A DNA stretch of 64,000 nt from an uncultured Prevotellaceae bacterium (GCA_900319525.1 ONOU01000014.1:99480-163479); one strand, 5' to 3'. Numbered from the stretch's first letter, positions 40,523 to 47,062 are shown. Translations and numbers: made by a program. Notes: a model not told the origin generated them from the sequence alone.

Positions 40523-40561
40523 GGCAAATGAATGGCGAAACAAGACCCTTTGCAGGTGGGG
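40523..40561. repeat. 39-base direct repeat of the element, left copy
   Basis: Identical over 39 bases to 45588-45626; begins GGCAAATGAATGGCGAAAC and ends CCCTTTGCAGGTGGGG. Both copies follow a terminator and a 20-base motif. Confidence 0.95.
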
Positions 40562-40992
40562 ACGTGTGTCAAGACCTAAAGCGCACACCCACGACCACAA
40601 GCAAGCCCCACCATCGAGAGAACGAGAGCAGCAAGCACAAAGGCAGGGGCGCACACATTCAGCCAATGAGCAGCCGCACCGATCCCGAGCCGTTAACGAG
40701 GGGCAAAAACGGTTGGTGAATTTTTGCCGTTTGTGTAAATGAAAGTGGGGGGCGGTTTAACGTGTTCAGCATCGAAAAAACACCCTCCCCCCCATATTTG
40801 CAGAGAGCGAGGGCAAGACGTAAATTAACGCTGAATGATTGGCGAAATATCACCATCAAGACCGTGACAAACGGCAGTACCTTTGCAGATGATGAAAAAA
40901 ATTGAAAAAATCTTTACTTTTTGGAAACTACAGGCTATTTATTATTAAACGGGATTCCAAACCGCAATAATACGCTAATTTAAAACACATTC

Positions 40993-41226
40993 ATGGGCAG
41001 AGCAAAGACGGAAATACACAAGCAGAAAATCAGCGAGGGAGTTAAACGGTACTACGAAAATGAAACGCCCGAGAAACGAGCCGAGCGCATCAAAAATTTG
41101 TCGGAGTATCGACAGCGAGAGACCAAAGTATATCGATACATCAAACGACATATTGACGTGCTCAAGCGAGTAGTAGAAGAAGTGAACCGAGAGAAAAAAG
41201 ACAACGACCCCAACAAGGGCGAATGA
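40993..41226 (+). CDS. Small basic helical protein of the element
   Basis: A 77-residue, highly charged protein: MGRAKTEIHKQKISEGVKRY, then YENETPEKRAERIKNLSEYR and a second helical half ending in KKDNDPNKGE. No membrane segment. The QKISEGVKRYYEN stretch vaguely resembles NUMOD3-type DNA-binding segments, which is not enough for a call. Its place between integrase and replication gene would suit an excisionase or repressor, but nothing visible proves that. Confidence 0.55.
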   Translation: MGRAKTEIHKQKISEGVKRYYENETPEKRAERIKNLSEYRQRETKVYRYIKRHIDVLKRVVEEVNREKKDNDPNKGE

Positions 41227-41232
41227 TGATAT

Positions 41233-41295
41233 AAGGTTGACCGTAATTCTATTTTTATAGACTATATTTCAAATGTTTTTACAGCGGTCAACCTT
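41233..41295 (+). ncRNA. Structured leader module C
   Basis: AAGGTTGACCG (41233-41243) and CGGTCAACCTT (41285-41295) form a perfect 11-base closing stem. Inside, TCTAT-TTTT-ATAGA (41248-41261) is a perfect hairpin. It is the first of three tandem modules before the replication gene. It could act as RNA or as a DNA cruciform. Confidence 0.5.
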
Positions 41296-41305
41296 CAGGT
41301 TATAA

Positions 41306-41380
41306 TGTGGTGGTGTATGCCCTTAACGGGCAGGTGAAATCATCCTCAACACCTTAGCCAATACGCACCACAATTTTTTT
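41306..41380 (+). ncRNA. Structured leader module A, three-way-junction fold
   Basis: Closing stem TGTGGTG (41306-41312) with CACCACA (41366-41372), continued by GTAT (41315-41318) with ATAC (41361-41364). Hairpin 2: GCCC-TTAAC-GGGC (41319-41331). Hairpin 3: AGGTG (41332-41336) with CACCT (41350-41354), loop AAATCATCCTCAA. A T-run follows the closing stem, so it could end a short RNA. TTTACA-N17-TATAAT (41278-41306) just upstream resembles a sigma-70 promoter. Confidence 0.55.
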
Positions 41381-41421
41381 TAAGAAGTTGAAAAAGGTAG
41401 CGAATTACCTTTATATGATAT

Positions 41422-41484
41422 AGTGGCGGGTAGTCTTTAGACGTGGCGTTTTCATCCCTCAGAGCCATACCAACGCCCGCCACT
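41422..41484 (+). ncRNA. Structured leader module B, same fold as module A
   Basis: Closing stem AGTGGCGGG (41422-41430) with CCCGCCACT (41476-41484). Hairpin 2: GTC-TTTA-GAC (41433-41442). Hairpin 3: TGGC (41444-41447) with GCCA (41464-41467), loop GTTTTCATCCCTCAGA. The loop octamer TCATCCCT (41452-41459) is the exact complement of AGGGATGA (41551-41558), which contains the start codon of the replication gene. TACCTTTA at 41406-41413 is a near -7 box that would start RNA just before this module. Confidence 0.6.
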
Positions 41485-41554
41485 TTAAATTAAATTGTTG
41501 GTCAAATGGGATGATGCAGGGATATAAAATAAAGTTGGTAAATACTCAAAAGGG

Positions 41555-43579
41555 ATGATTTCTAATTACATTAATTACTCCGTCTCAACCGAGACACAAG
41601 ACCGCAACGGAGACCCCAACGAAGTAGGCAAAATAACATGGCATGAAAAGCAGGGCACTATCTCCACACTAATAGAAGATATAAAAAACGGTTACGCCTA
41701 TTGCGGCAACTTCTACCATCATGGGGCTACCTTTTCAATGAAGCAAAAGACCCGAGACAATTTCAAAAGCACATACTTTATCAGTTTTGATTTTGACGCT
41801 GTAAGACTGACAGCGGGGGAGTTTTACGGCTGCATGATAGGCACGGAAATAACCCCGTCAATCATCTACACCACGGCAAACGATGGACATTACAAGGTGG
41901 GCAAAAATGAGACCTATTGCAACCGATACCGTGTAATATATCTGCTTGATGAACCGATAACAACGGCAGAGACCTACACCGCCATTCACACGGCATTAAA
42001 GAACGACATTGCCGCAACGGTGAACGATGAGAATATCTATAATGATAAGTCGGACAATGATGGGCAGGCCGAGAGGTTTTACTTTGGCAACGTCAATGCA
42101 GAGATATATGCCGATATGATGGATGATGTTATTACCCCATTGGCGTGGCTGTTTGATAGGTACGGAGTTATGGAAAAGTGCCAAAAAGTGGGATTAGGTG
42201 AATATATAGAGAGCGAAAGTAATATACACCCAAGCCCCCAAAATGGCACTTTTTCAAATGCGGGTATATGGGAGGCGTTCACGTCTGACTACAGCAAAAA
42301 GGGGACTACATTCTATAGCCTTTATAAAATGTATCGAGGGCATTTGCAGCCACTACCCACGGCAGAGGATATAACACCCTATCTTGAGGCAAGCGACCCA
42401 CACAAATTATATATTGAAGTTCCGGCCAACTTCAAAGAGATACGGCACAAGAAAGCAAAGACACAAAAGATGATAAACGGGGAAATGCGGGACGTGTGGA
42501 CTAACTACAAATATAAGGATGGGGAACTTAGACACGCCAAAATATTCAACTACCTCATGCGGTTACGCACAATCACCCCGAGCGCAACAAAGGGGCTGTT
42601 ATTGTGGGCAGCGGTCGGGTACATGATAGAGCATATCGACAACAGCAAGGACGCAAAAACCAAAGCGCAAATCATGCGAATAGTTGAGGATGTTTTGAGC
42701 AAAGACATTGCCAAATATGGGCGTTTATGGGACAATCAAAACAGAGCCTTTAAGGTGAACCGAGAAGAGGCAGCAAATAGAAATATATCCGTTAGACGTG
42801 CGGGGCTTGATGCACAACACGAGAGAGCCACGGACAAAAAGAAAGAGAAATACCAAATCATTGCAGCACATTACGACCCATCACGGAGCGATAAGGACAA
42901 TTTAAAGATACTTTCAAATGCGGGGCTATCCGTCACAGCGGATTACCTCAAGACGTGGAAAAAGGACAACGGACTAACAAAGCAGGGCAAAGCGTCAAGG
43001 GGTGAAAAGATAGCAGCGCATTACGACCCATCACGGAGCGATAAGGACAATTTGCAGGCTCTCAAAGATGCAGGGGTTAATATCTCCATGCGAACCCTAC
43101 AAAGGTGGAAATCTGAAAACGGCTACACGAAACAGCGGGCAAAGAACCCACAAGAGCCAAATAGAGCCGTTGAGGGCGTTTTTAATGCCGTGGGTGAAGA
43201 CTTGACCAATGAGCAAACGAGGCGCAAGCAGGGCGCAAATGTGGACGTATTGAGCACGTTTGAAATAATGGAACTTGCAGCAAATTTTCTCAACGGTGGA
43301 ACGGCTGAACATGAGACCGTGAAACCATTGGAGACCTGCAAGGATTTTGACCCGTGGGACTTCTACAAGAGCCACAACCCCGAGGGCGTGAAGTACGGGC
43401 GGGACGTAATCAAAGACCGTGAACAAGCGGCAAGGCGTTGGCAAGAGATGGAAACAAGCGGCATAGACTACAACAGCATGACGGACGATGAATTTTGGCA
43501 AATGCTGTTTGACGAGAGCAAGCAGGAAGTTCGCACCGCTGCAACGCTCGATGATGAAATAGAGGACGAGCCGTTTTGA
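41555..43579 (+). CDS. Replication protein with primase-like N-terminal domain and tandem HTH repeats
   Basis: A 674-residue protein, probably the element's replication initiator. Residues 70-135 show an archaeo-eukaryotic primase-like pattern: YFISFDFDAVR (Asp79, Asp81 as the DxD motif), PSIIYTTANDGHYKVG, and YRVIYLLDEPIT (Asp132). A helical region of 300 residues follows. Residues 436-483 and 486-533 are two copies of a unit IAAHYDPSRSDKDNL, then W..ENG.TKQ, each likely a helix-turn-helix; their DNA is identical over 35 bases with a 150-base period. No helicase Walker motif is seen, unlike P4-type primase-helicases. The acidic C-terminus is unremarkable. A family name is not certain. Confidence 0.68.
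   Translation: MISNYINYSVSTETQDRNGDPNEVGKITWHEKQGTISTLIEDIKNGYAYCGNFYHHGATFSMKQKTRDNFKSTYFISFDFDAVRLTAGEFYGCMIGTEITPSIIYTTANDGHYKVGKNETYCNRYRVIYLLDEPITTAETYTAIHTALKNDIAATVNDENIYNDKSDNDGQAERFYFGNVNAEIYADMMDDVITPLAWLFDRYGVMEKCQKVGLGEYIESESNIHPSPQNGTFSNAGIWEAFTSDYSKKGTTFYSLYKMYRGHLQPLPTAEDITPYLEASDPHKLYIEVPANFKEIRHKKAKTQKMINGEMRDVWTNYKYKDGELRHAKIFNYLMRLRTITPSATKGLLLWAAVGYMIEHIDNSKDAKTKAQIMRIVEDVLSKDIAKYGRLWDNQNRAFKVNREEAANRNISVRRAGLDAQHERATDKKKEKYQIIAAHYDPSRSDKDNLKILSNAGLSVTADYLKTWKKDNGLTKQGKASRGEKIAAHYDPSRSDKDNLQALKDAGVNISMRTLQRWKSENGYTKQRAKNPQEPNRAVEGVFNAVGEDLTNEQTRRKQGANVDVLSTFEIMELAANFLNGGTAEHETVKPLETCKDFDPWDFYKSHNPEGVKYGRDVIKDREQAARRWQEMETSGIDYNSMTDDEFWQMLFDESKQEVRTAATLDDEIEDEPF
42869..43053. 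repeat. 150-base tandem duplication inside the replication gene
   Basis: Bases 42869-42903 and 43019-43053 are identical over 35 positions, marking an in-frame duplication of a 50-residue unit. The two copies have diverged outside that core, so the identical core is either recent conversion or under DNA-level constraint. Confidence 0.88.
42985..43004. repeat. 20-base element motif, copy 2 of 4, within coding DNA
   Basis: GGGCAAAGCGTCAAGGGGTG, identical to 40496-40515. Here it encodes GKASRG between the two HTH units. Confidence 0.9.
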
Positions 43580-43662
43580 TGCCCCTTGAAAAAAATTTCA
43601 TTGACCACTGATTTTTTAGTGAGTAGAGACTATTTATTATAAAAGACAAAAACGATTTAGAC

Positions 43663-43824
43663 ATGAGTATATCGAGCATTATTTTATTGGTTGTTGCATA
43701 TCTGTTCGCTGTCTGCCTTTTGTCAGTAATTGCAAATGAGGTCAAGCAGGTGAACAAGCAACTAAAGGACATTTGGAGAACACAAAAGCATAGAAATAAA
43801 CCCCAAAATATCGAGTACCGATGA
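43663..43824 (+). CDS. 53-residue single-span membrane peptide
   Basis: A short gene: MSISSIILLVVAYLFAVCLL starts with one membrane helix (residues 5-24), then a charged tail (NEVKQVNKQLKDIWRTQKHR and on). The stop overlaps the next start as ATGA, a sign of translational coupling and so of real coding. Holin-like or membrane-anchoring roles are possible; nothing is proven. Base composition matches the element. Confidence 0.65.
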   Translation: MSISSIILLVVAYLFAVCLLSVIANEVKQVNKQLKDIWRTQKHRNKPQNIEYR

Positions 43825-44099
43825 AAGCAATAGAAAAACGAATAATTGACGACCCAATTAACAACATTGCGACCCGTGAATTAGCCATTAACCAAGCAAA
43901 GAAGTGGCGCAAAGCGGCAAAGACAGCAAAGGAAAAACGAGACCTTGACAGCACAATTTCAAGGCTTGAGGGTGAAGTTAGAGCCATTAAGGAAAAGAAG
44001 AATTTAGCGGAGCAGAAACAAGCCCTTTTACATCGTCTCGACAAGATACAAAAGGACTTCAACGACTTTTGCAGGGAATCCGCAAAGGGACTGCTTTAA
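43821..44099 (+). CDS. 92-residue coiled-coil protein of the element
   Basis: A basic, almost fully helical protein with heptad repeats: NQAKKWRKAAKTAKEKRDLD, then STISRLEGEVRAIKEKKNLA and a last helix ending FCRESAKGLL. It starts inside the stop codon of the membrane peptide and ends nine bases before the next gene. Its position two genes before the capsid gene and its coiled-coil nature would suit a scaffold or size-determination factor, but that is a guess from place and shape. Confidence 0.6.
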   Translation: MKAIEKRIIDDPINNIATRELAINQAKKWRKAAKTAKEKRDLDSTISRLEGEVRAIKEKKNLAEQKQALLHRLDKIQKDFNDFCRESAKGLL

Positions 44100-44108
44100 T
44101 AACACGGC

Positions 44109-44447
44109 ATGAACGGCAGAGCAATGAATTATAGGAACTACAAGGACATCGAGCAAAGAGCCAATCAAATAGGCTTTGCACTTGCCAAAATCGTGAATAA
44201 CTATTGTGACGTGCTGACCCCAACGGGGCTAAAAGAGTATATCAGCAAGGGTGAACTTTTGGGGATGCTATACTTTGACGGAGCAGCGAACATGATAAAG
44301 TTGAGACCCGATTACCGAGACTTGATTTTTGACGCTGTTTCACTCACTGAGTTAAGCAGGGCATTAGATGCAGAGCAAGACACGCCGATCGGCAGAGACA
44401 AGCAGCAGCACCCCGAGCAGTCAGGGAGCGACCAAGAGAGCAAATAA
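44109..44447 (+). CDS. 112-residue protein of the element
   Basis: Unrecognised. Helical N-terminal half (YRNYKDIEQRANQIGFALAK), a middle stretch YISKGELLGMLYFDGAANMI, and a disordered polar C-terminus (DKQQHPEQSGSDQESK). No signal or membrane segment. The first ATG gives MNGRAMNYRN; the second, at 44124, is equally possible. It lies 23 bases before the capsid gene, in one operon. Confidence 0.6.
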   Translation: MNGRAMNYRNYKDIEQRANQIGFALAKIVNNYCDVLTPTGLKEYISKGELLGMLYFDGAANMIKLRPDYRDLIFDAVSLTELSRALDAEQDTPIGRDKQQHPEQSGSDQESK

Positions 44448-44470
44448 TAATATCAAATACTTTCATTATA

Positions 44471-45355
44471 ATGAGACAAGCAAATTTATTTGGTAAAATC
44501 CAAGATTTTATTAACAAAAAGACGGTGAACAACACCGACACTAAAGACCTATTCCGACGTGCCCAAATCGCCCCAATCGGGCAGATACAAATGAGGGGTG
44601 CAATTACCGCAAACGGCTATGCAGGTACAGCCGTTAACCGCCCCGAGGGACAACAGCGAGCCGCAAACCTAATAGAGCAGTTGGGCGTTAAATACATTGA
44701 GGGTCTAACGGCAAATTTCAGTTACCCACGTTTTGACGGTAATACATCCGAGTGGGTAGGTGAAACCGAGAGCGGCAACGTATCAAGCACGACCGTTGAG
44801 GGCGTGAAACTGACCCCACGCCGTTTGTTGTCTTATGTGGAATACTCCAACGAGGTAGTATTAAATCCAAACACCGATGTAGCGGGAGCGATTGAGGATG
44901 ATTTGATTGCAAGCATTTGGGAAAAAGTGCAAGATACGATGTTTAACGACATCTATACGGCTCAAGGTGCTACCACGATAGCCAACTATAACAATATTGT
45001 GGCGTTTGAACTTGCAGCAAGCCAAAAGAAGATTAACAACGGGGTTTATCTCGTTAGCCCGATTGCAGCAAGCAAGTTAAAGAAGATGATGAACGGAAAC
45101 ACCCCCGTAATGAATAACGGAATGATAAACGGCTACAAGGTAGTAGAAACTCCAAGCCTTGACGGTGAAAAGGTGATTTTTGGCGACTTTTCAAAATTGC
45201 TTTTGGGGCAGTTTGGCGGGTATGACGTGACGTGTGACAATGTGACAATGCAGCACGTTGCGACCATCAAGTTAATTATAAATTCTTGGTGGGATTGGGG
45301 GAAAATCGACCCTAACGCCTTTGCATTTGCCACGACCGCAACAACAAACAACTAA
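44471..45355 (+). CDS. HK97-fold phage major capsid protein
   Basis: A 294-residue capsid protein. Hallmarks of the HK97 family: RRAQIAPIGQIQMRGAI near the start of the shell domain, FSYPRFDGNTSEWVGETESG (E-loop region), GVKLTPRRLLSYVEYSNEVV with the following DDLIASIWEKVQDTMFNDIY (spine helix), and the A-domain stretch GYKVVETPSLDGEKVIFGDF, SKLLLGQFGGYDVTCDN. Only about 40 residues precede the shell domain, so there is no long delta (scaffold) domain, and no protease gene is nearby. The place of a single intact capsid gene in a 7 kb integrated element points to a capsid-forming or capsid-modifying satellite. An encapsulin is less likely given the integrase context. Confidence 0.82.
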   Translation: MRQANLFGKIQDFINKKTVNNTDTKDLFRRAQIAPIGQIQMRGAITANGYAGTAVNRPEGQQRAANLIEQLGVKYIEGLTANFSYPRFDGNTSEWVGETESGNVSSTTVEGVKLTPRRLLSYVEYSNEVVLNPNTDVAGAIEDDLIASIWEKVQDTMFNDIYTAQGATTIANYNNIVAFELAASQKKINNGVYLVSPIAASKLKKMMNGNTPVMNNGMINGYKVVETPSLDGEKVIFGDFSKLLLGQFGGYDVTCDNVTMQHVATIKLIINSWWDWGKIDPNAFAFATTATTNN

Positions 45356-45428
45356 CTAATTGGCAAACGGCTGTTTTTATTTTCTTCATAGTCTGTTTGA
45401 CGCTGTTACCATTCATTGAGTTGTTTTC

Positions 45429-45462
45429 AAACCGCTTGACCTTGACGGGTTGGGCGGTTTTT
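45429..45462 (+). terminator. Terminator after the capsid gene
   Basis: AAACCGC (45429-45435) pairs with GCGGTTT (45454-45460), followed by T. Near-identical to the integrase terminator. Confidence 0.8.
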
Positions 45463-45470
45463 CCGTTAGG

Positions 45471-45580
45471 GGGCAAGCCTCAAGGGGTGGAGGGGTGAAA
45501 ATGGATGGCGAATAATGCCCCATGTGGATAAATGGCGAATCGGTTTGCACGGTGAAAAGAGGGCAAAGCCTCAAGGGGTG
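45471..45580. repeat. 20-base element motif, copies 3 and 4
   Basis: GGGCAAGCCTCAAGGGGTGG at 45471-45490 and GGGCAAAGCCTCAAGGGGTG at 45561-45580; compare 40496-40515 and 42985-43004. Confidence 0.88.
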
Positions 45581-45587
45581 GGACGTA

Positions 45588-45626
45588 GGCAAATGAATGG
45601 CGAAACAAGACCCTTTGCAGGTGGGG
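45588..45626. repeat. 39-base direct repeat of the element, right copy
   Basis: Identical to 40523-40561 over all 39 bases. Confidence 0.95.
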
Positions 45627-45685
45627 GCGGTATCGAGTTTTTAGGCTGATATGAGCCGAGACCATTCGCGAAAAAGTGTTAATGA

Positions 45686-45717
45686 TTTGGTTATATGGGA
45701 AATAGTGCCTACCTTTG
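45686..45717 (+). promoter_or_regulatory. Outward promoter at the right end of the element
   Basis: TTTG (45686-45689), 20 bases, TACCTTTG (45710-45717): full consensus. It points across the putative att core towards the FMN-binding gene at 45916; no element gene lies between. Confidence 0.8.
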
Positions 45718-45837
45718 TAAAAGAACAGCGGAAAAGAACTTGACATTTTGGAATTTCTTAAACAACTGAAACACAACAAATTAATCACAAAACTCTAAAC
45801 CGCTAAGTTTTCTTTTAAACTTTTGAGTCAATTGTCA

Positions 45838-45910
45838 ATCAAAACTAAAAACTAAAAACTAAAAACTAAAAACTAGAAACTAGAAACTAGAAACTAAAAA
45901 CCAGAAACTG
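45838..45910. repeat. AAAAACT / TAGAAAC heptamer tandem array
   Basis: About ten 7-base units (AAAAACT, then AGAAACT variants) in the leader of the FMN-binding gene, ending six bases before its ATG. Confidence 0.95.
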
Positions 45911-45915
45911 AATAT

Positions 45916-46371
45916 ATGAAAAAGACTATCATCATCGCAGCTATCATGCTGCTCGTAGCAGGCACCGTATCGCTCGATGCCAAAACCAAGAAAAGTGCCA
46001 AGAAAGCTAAAGCCAGCGCCACTCAGGTCATCTACACTGGCGAAATCGCCAAGAAAGTGATCGGTTACAACGGCCCTGTGCCCTTGAACATCACCATCAA
46101 GAACGGCGTTATCGAGAACATCGAGGTGCTTGACAATCAAGAGTCTCCCGGCTACCTCAAGCGCGCCACCGCCAAGGTGCTGCCACAGTACATCGGCAAG
46201 ACCGTAGCCGAGGCCAAGAAACTCAATGCCGACGTCGCAACAGGAGCTACCTACACGAGCAAGGCCCTCATCCAGAACATCCAGATGGGTCTGGATCAGG
46301 CCAAGTCCAAGTCCACCTCGACCAGCAAGAAGAAAGCCGGCAAGAAAAAGGCGACCAAGAAACGTCGTTAA
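45916..46371 (+). CDS. FMN-binding domain protein, exported
   Basis: A 151-residue envelope protein. A signal peptide (MKKTIIIAAIMLLVAGTVSLDA) leads to an FMN_bind domain (about 40-130): GPVPLNITIKNGVIENIEVL and NADVATGATYTSKALIQNI. The ATGATYTS segment matches the site where ApbE attaches FMN to a threonine, so it is probably a flavoprotein of an extracytoplasmic electron-transfer chain. Lys/Ala-rich stretches flank the domain on both sides, the last 25 residues being nearly all Lys, Ser and Thr. Its leader is the heptamer array. Confidence 0.86.
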   Translation: MKKTIIIAAIMLLVAGTVSLDAKTKKSAKKAKASATQVIYTGEIAKKVIGYNGPVPLNITIKNGVIENIEVLDNQESPGYLKRATAKVLPQYIGKTVAEAKKLNADVATGATYTSKALIQNIQMGLDQAKSKSTSTSKKKAGKKKATKKRR

Positions 46372-46420
46372 AGGCGAGACGACCTCACTCACTCGCATTA
46401 ACAAGACAACATGAGACAGA

Positions 46421-46460
46421 AACACTGCAGTGCCCCACAAATGGCCTGCAGTGTTTTTTT
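46421..46460 (+). terminator. Terminator after the FMN-binding gene
   Basis: AACACTGCAG (46421-46430) pairs perfectly with CTGCAGTGTT (46446-46455), followed by a run of T. Confidence 0.88.
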
Positions 46461-46480
46461 GACGATTAAACCACCATGGT

Positions 46481-46495
46481 GATGCAAGATTTGTC
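46481..46495 (+). promoter_or_regulatory. Motif shared by the sigma factor and serpin upstream regions, copy 1
   Basis: GATGCAAGATTTGTC ends seven bases before the sigma factor start. GATGCAAGATT recurs at 48314-48324 before the serpin gene. It may be an ECF-type regulatory site. Confidence 0.4.
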
Positions 46496-46501
46496 CTCCA
46501 C

Positions 46502-47062
46502 GTGAGTTTAGATGAAACAGTGACCGAGCAACAGATTGTCAACGGAGTCAAGAACGGCGACCGGAAGGCCATGCACGCGATGTATGACCTGCTGGCAGGC
46601 TCTGCTATGGCCACTGCGGTGCGTTACCTGAACGATGGTGACGACTGTCGCGATGTGCTGCAAGAGTGTTTTCTCAAGGCATTTACCCGCATCAATGAGT
46701 TTTCCTATCGCGGACAGGGGTCACTGCGCGCCTGGATGACCAGGATTGTCGCCAACGAGTCCATTAACCGCCTCAAGCGGCAATCCCGACTGACATTCCT
46801 CGACGAGATTCTTGTGGAAGAGCCTGAAGATGAGCCACCCGACATCAACGTTATCCCACTCGAGGAAATCAACAGGATGATTGCGGCACTGCCCACGGGC
46901 TACCGCATGGTGTTCAACCAATTTGTGTTTGAGCGCAAGAGCCACAAGGAAATTGCCCACATGCTGGGCATCAAGGAAAATTCCTCGGCTTCCCAATTCC
47001 TACGGGCCAAGCGCCTGCTGGCCAAGATGATTAACCAATACAAACTAGAGCATGATGACTGA
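46502..47062 (+). CDS. ECF-type RNA polymerase sigma factor
   Basis: A 186-residue group 4 sigma factor. Region 2 shows DCRDVLQECFLKAFTRINEF and SLRAWMTRIVANESINRLKR; region 4 shows LPTGYRMVFNQFVFERKSHKEIAHMLGI, then SASQFLRAKRLLAKMI. The start is a GTG at 46502; an ATG at 46512 is out of frame and the next in-frame ATG would remove region 2.1. The following gene starts 11 bases before its stop, which is the usual sigma/anti-sigma overlap. Confidence 0.92.
   Translation: MSLDETVTEQQIVNGVKNGDRKAMHAMYDLLAGSAMATAVRYLNDGDDCRDVLQECFLKAFTRINEFSYRGQGSLRAWMTRIVANESINRLKRQSRLTFLDEILVEEPEDEPPDINVIPLEEINRMIAALPTGYRMVFNQFVFERKSHKEIAHMLGIKENSSASQFLRAKRLLAKMINQYKLEHDD

Larger units (their letters stand above)
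40486..40992. other. Non-coding repeat region of the element, left copy
   Basis: I accept no gene here, although two short frames are open. It starts with GGGCAAAGCGTCAAGGGGTG (40496-40515) and a 39-base block at 40523-40561 that is identical to 45588-45626. A run of G at 40746-40751 and a run of C at 40787-40793 form an imperfect inverted repeat. TACCTTTG at 40878-40885 may be the -7 box for the 77-residue gene. Confidence 0.65.
38612..45808. mobile_element. Integrated satellite-like element with a lone capsid gene
   Basis: About 7.2 kb between host genes, with more A+T than its flanks. Gene order: tyrosine integrase, 77-residue basic protein, structured leader, primase-like replication protein, 53-residue membrane peptide, two small proteins, HK97-type major capsid protein. 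All run rightward. Both borders carry CCGCTAAGT and, just inside, AAAAGAAC-N5-AAAAGAAC. No terminase, portal, protease, tail, lysis or relaxase gene is visible, and no ICE machinery. The size, integrase, replication gene and single virion gene fit a phage satellite better than a prophage remnant, because all frames look intact. The exact ends are an inference from short repeats. Confidence 0.65.
45463..45837. other. Non-coding repeat region and right junction of the element
   Basis: No gene. It holds two variants of the 20-base motif (45471-45490 and 45561-45580), the right 39-base repeat, an outward promoter, AAAAGAAC-N5-AAAAGAAC at 45719-45739 and CCGCTAAGT at 45800-45808, the likely right attachment core. 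Confidence 0.6.

Noticed and set aside
40474-40742. Two overlapping 81- and 85-codon frames after the integrase gene
   Set aside because: They lie in the duplicated non-coding block, begin in the terminator region, and their products are low-complexity and basic with no likeness to protein. The right copy of the block has no matching frame.
41306-41484. tRNA or known self-cleaving ribozyme in the leader modules
   Set aside because: No anticodon/T-loop pattern, and the hammerhead, twister and pistol core sequences were not found by eye.
44471-45355. Encapsulin nanocompartment
   Set aside because: Length and fold would allow it, but there is no cargo enzyme gene and the gene sits in an integrase-bearing element.
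40496-45580. CRISPR array from the repeated 20-base motif
   Set aside because: Only four copies at irregular distances, one inside a gene, and no cas genes.
38612-45808. Integrative conjugative element or mobilisable element
   Set aside because: No relaxase, coupling protein or transfer gene is present.
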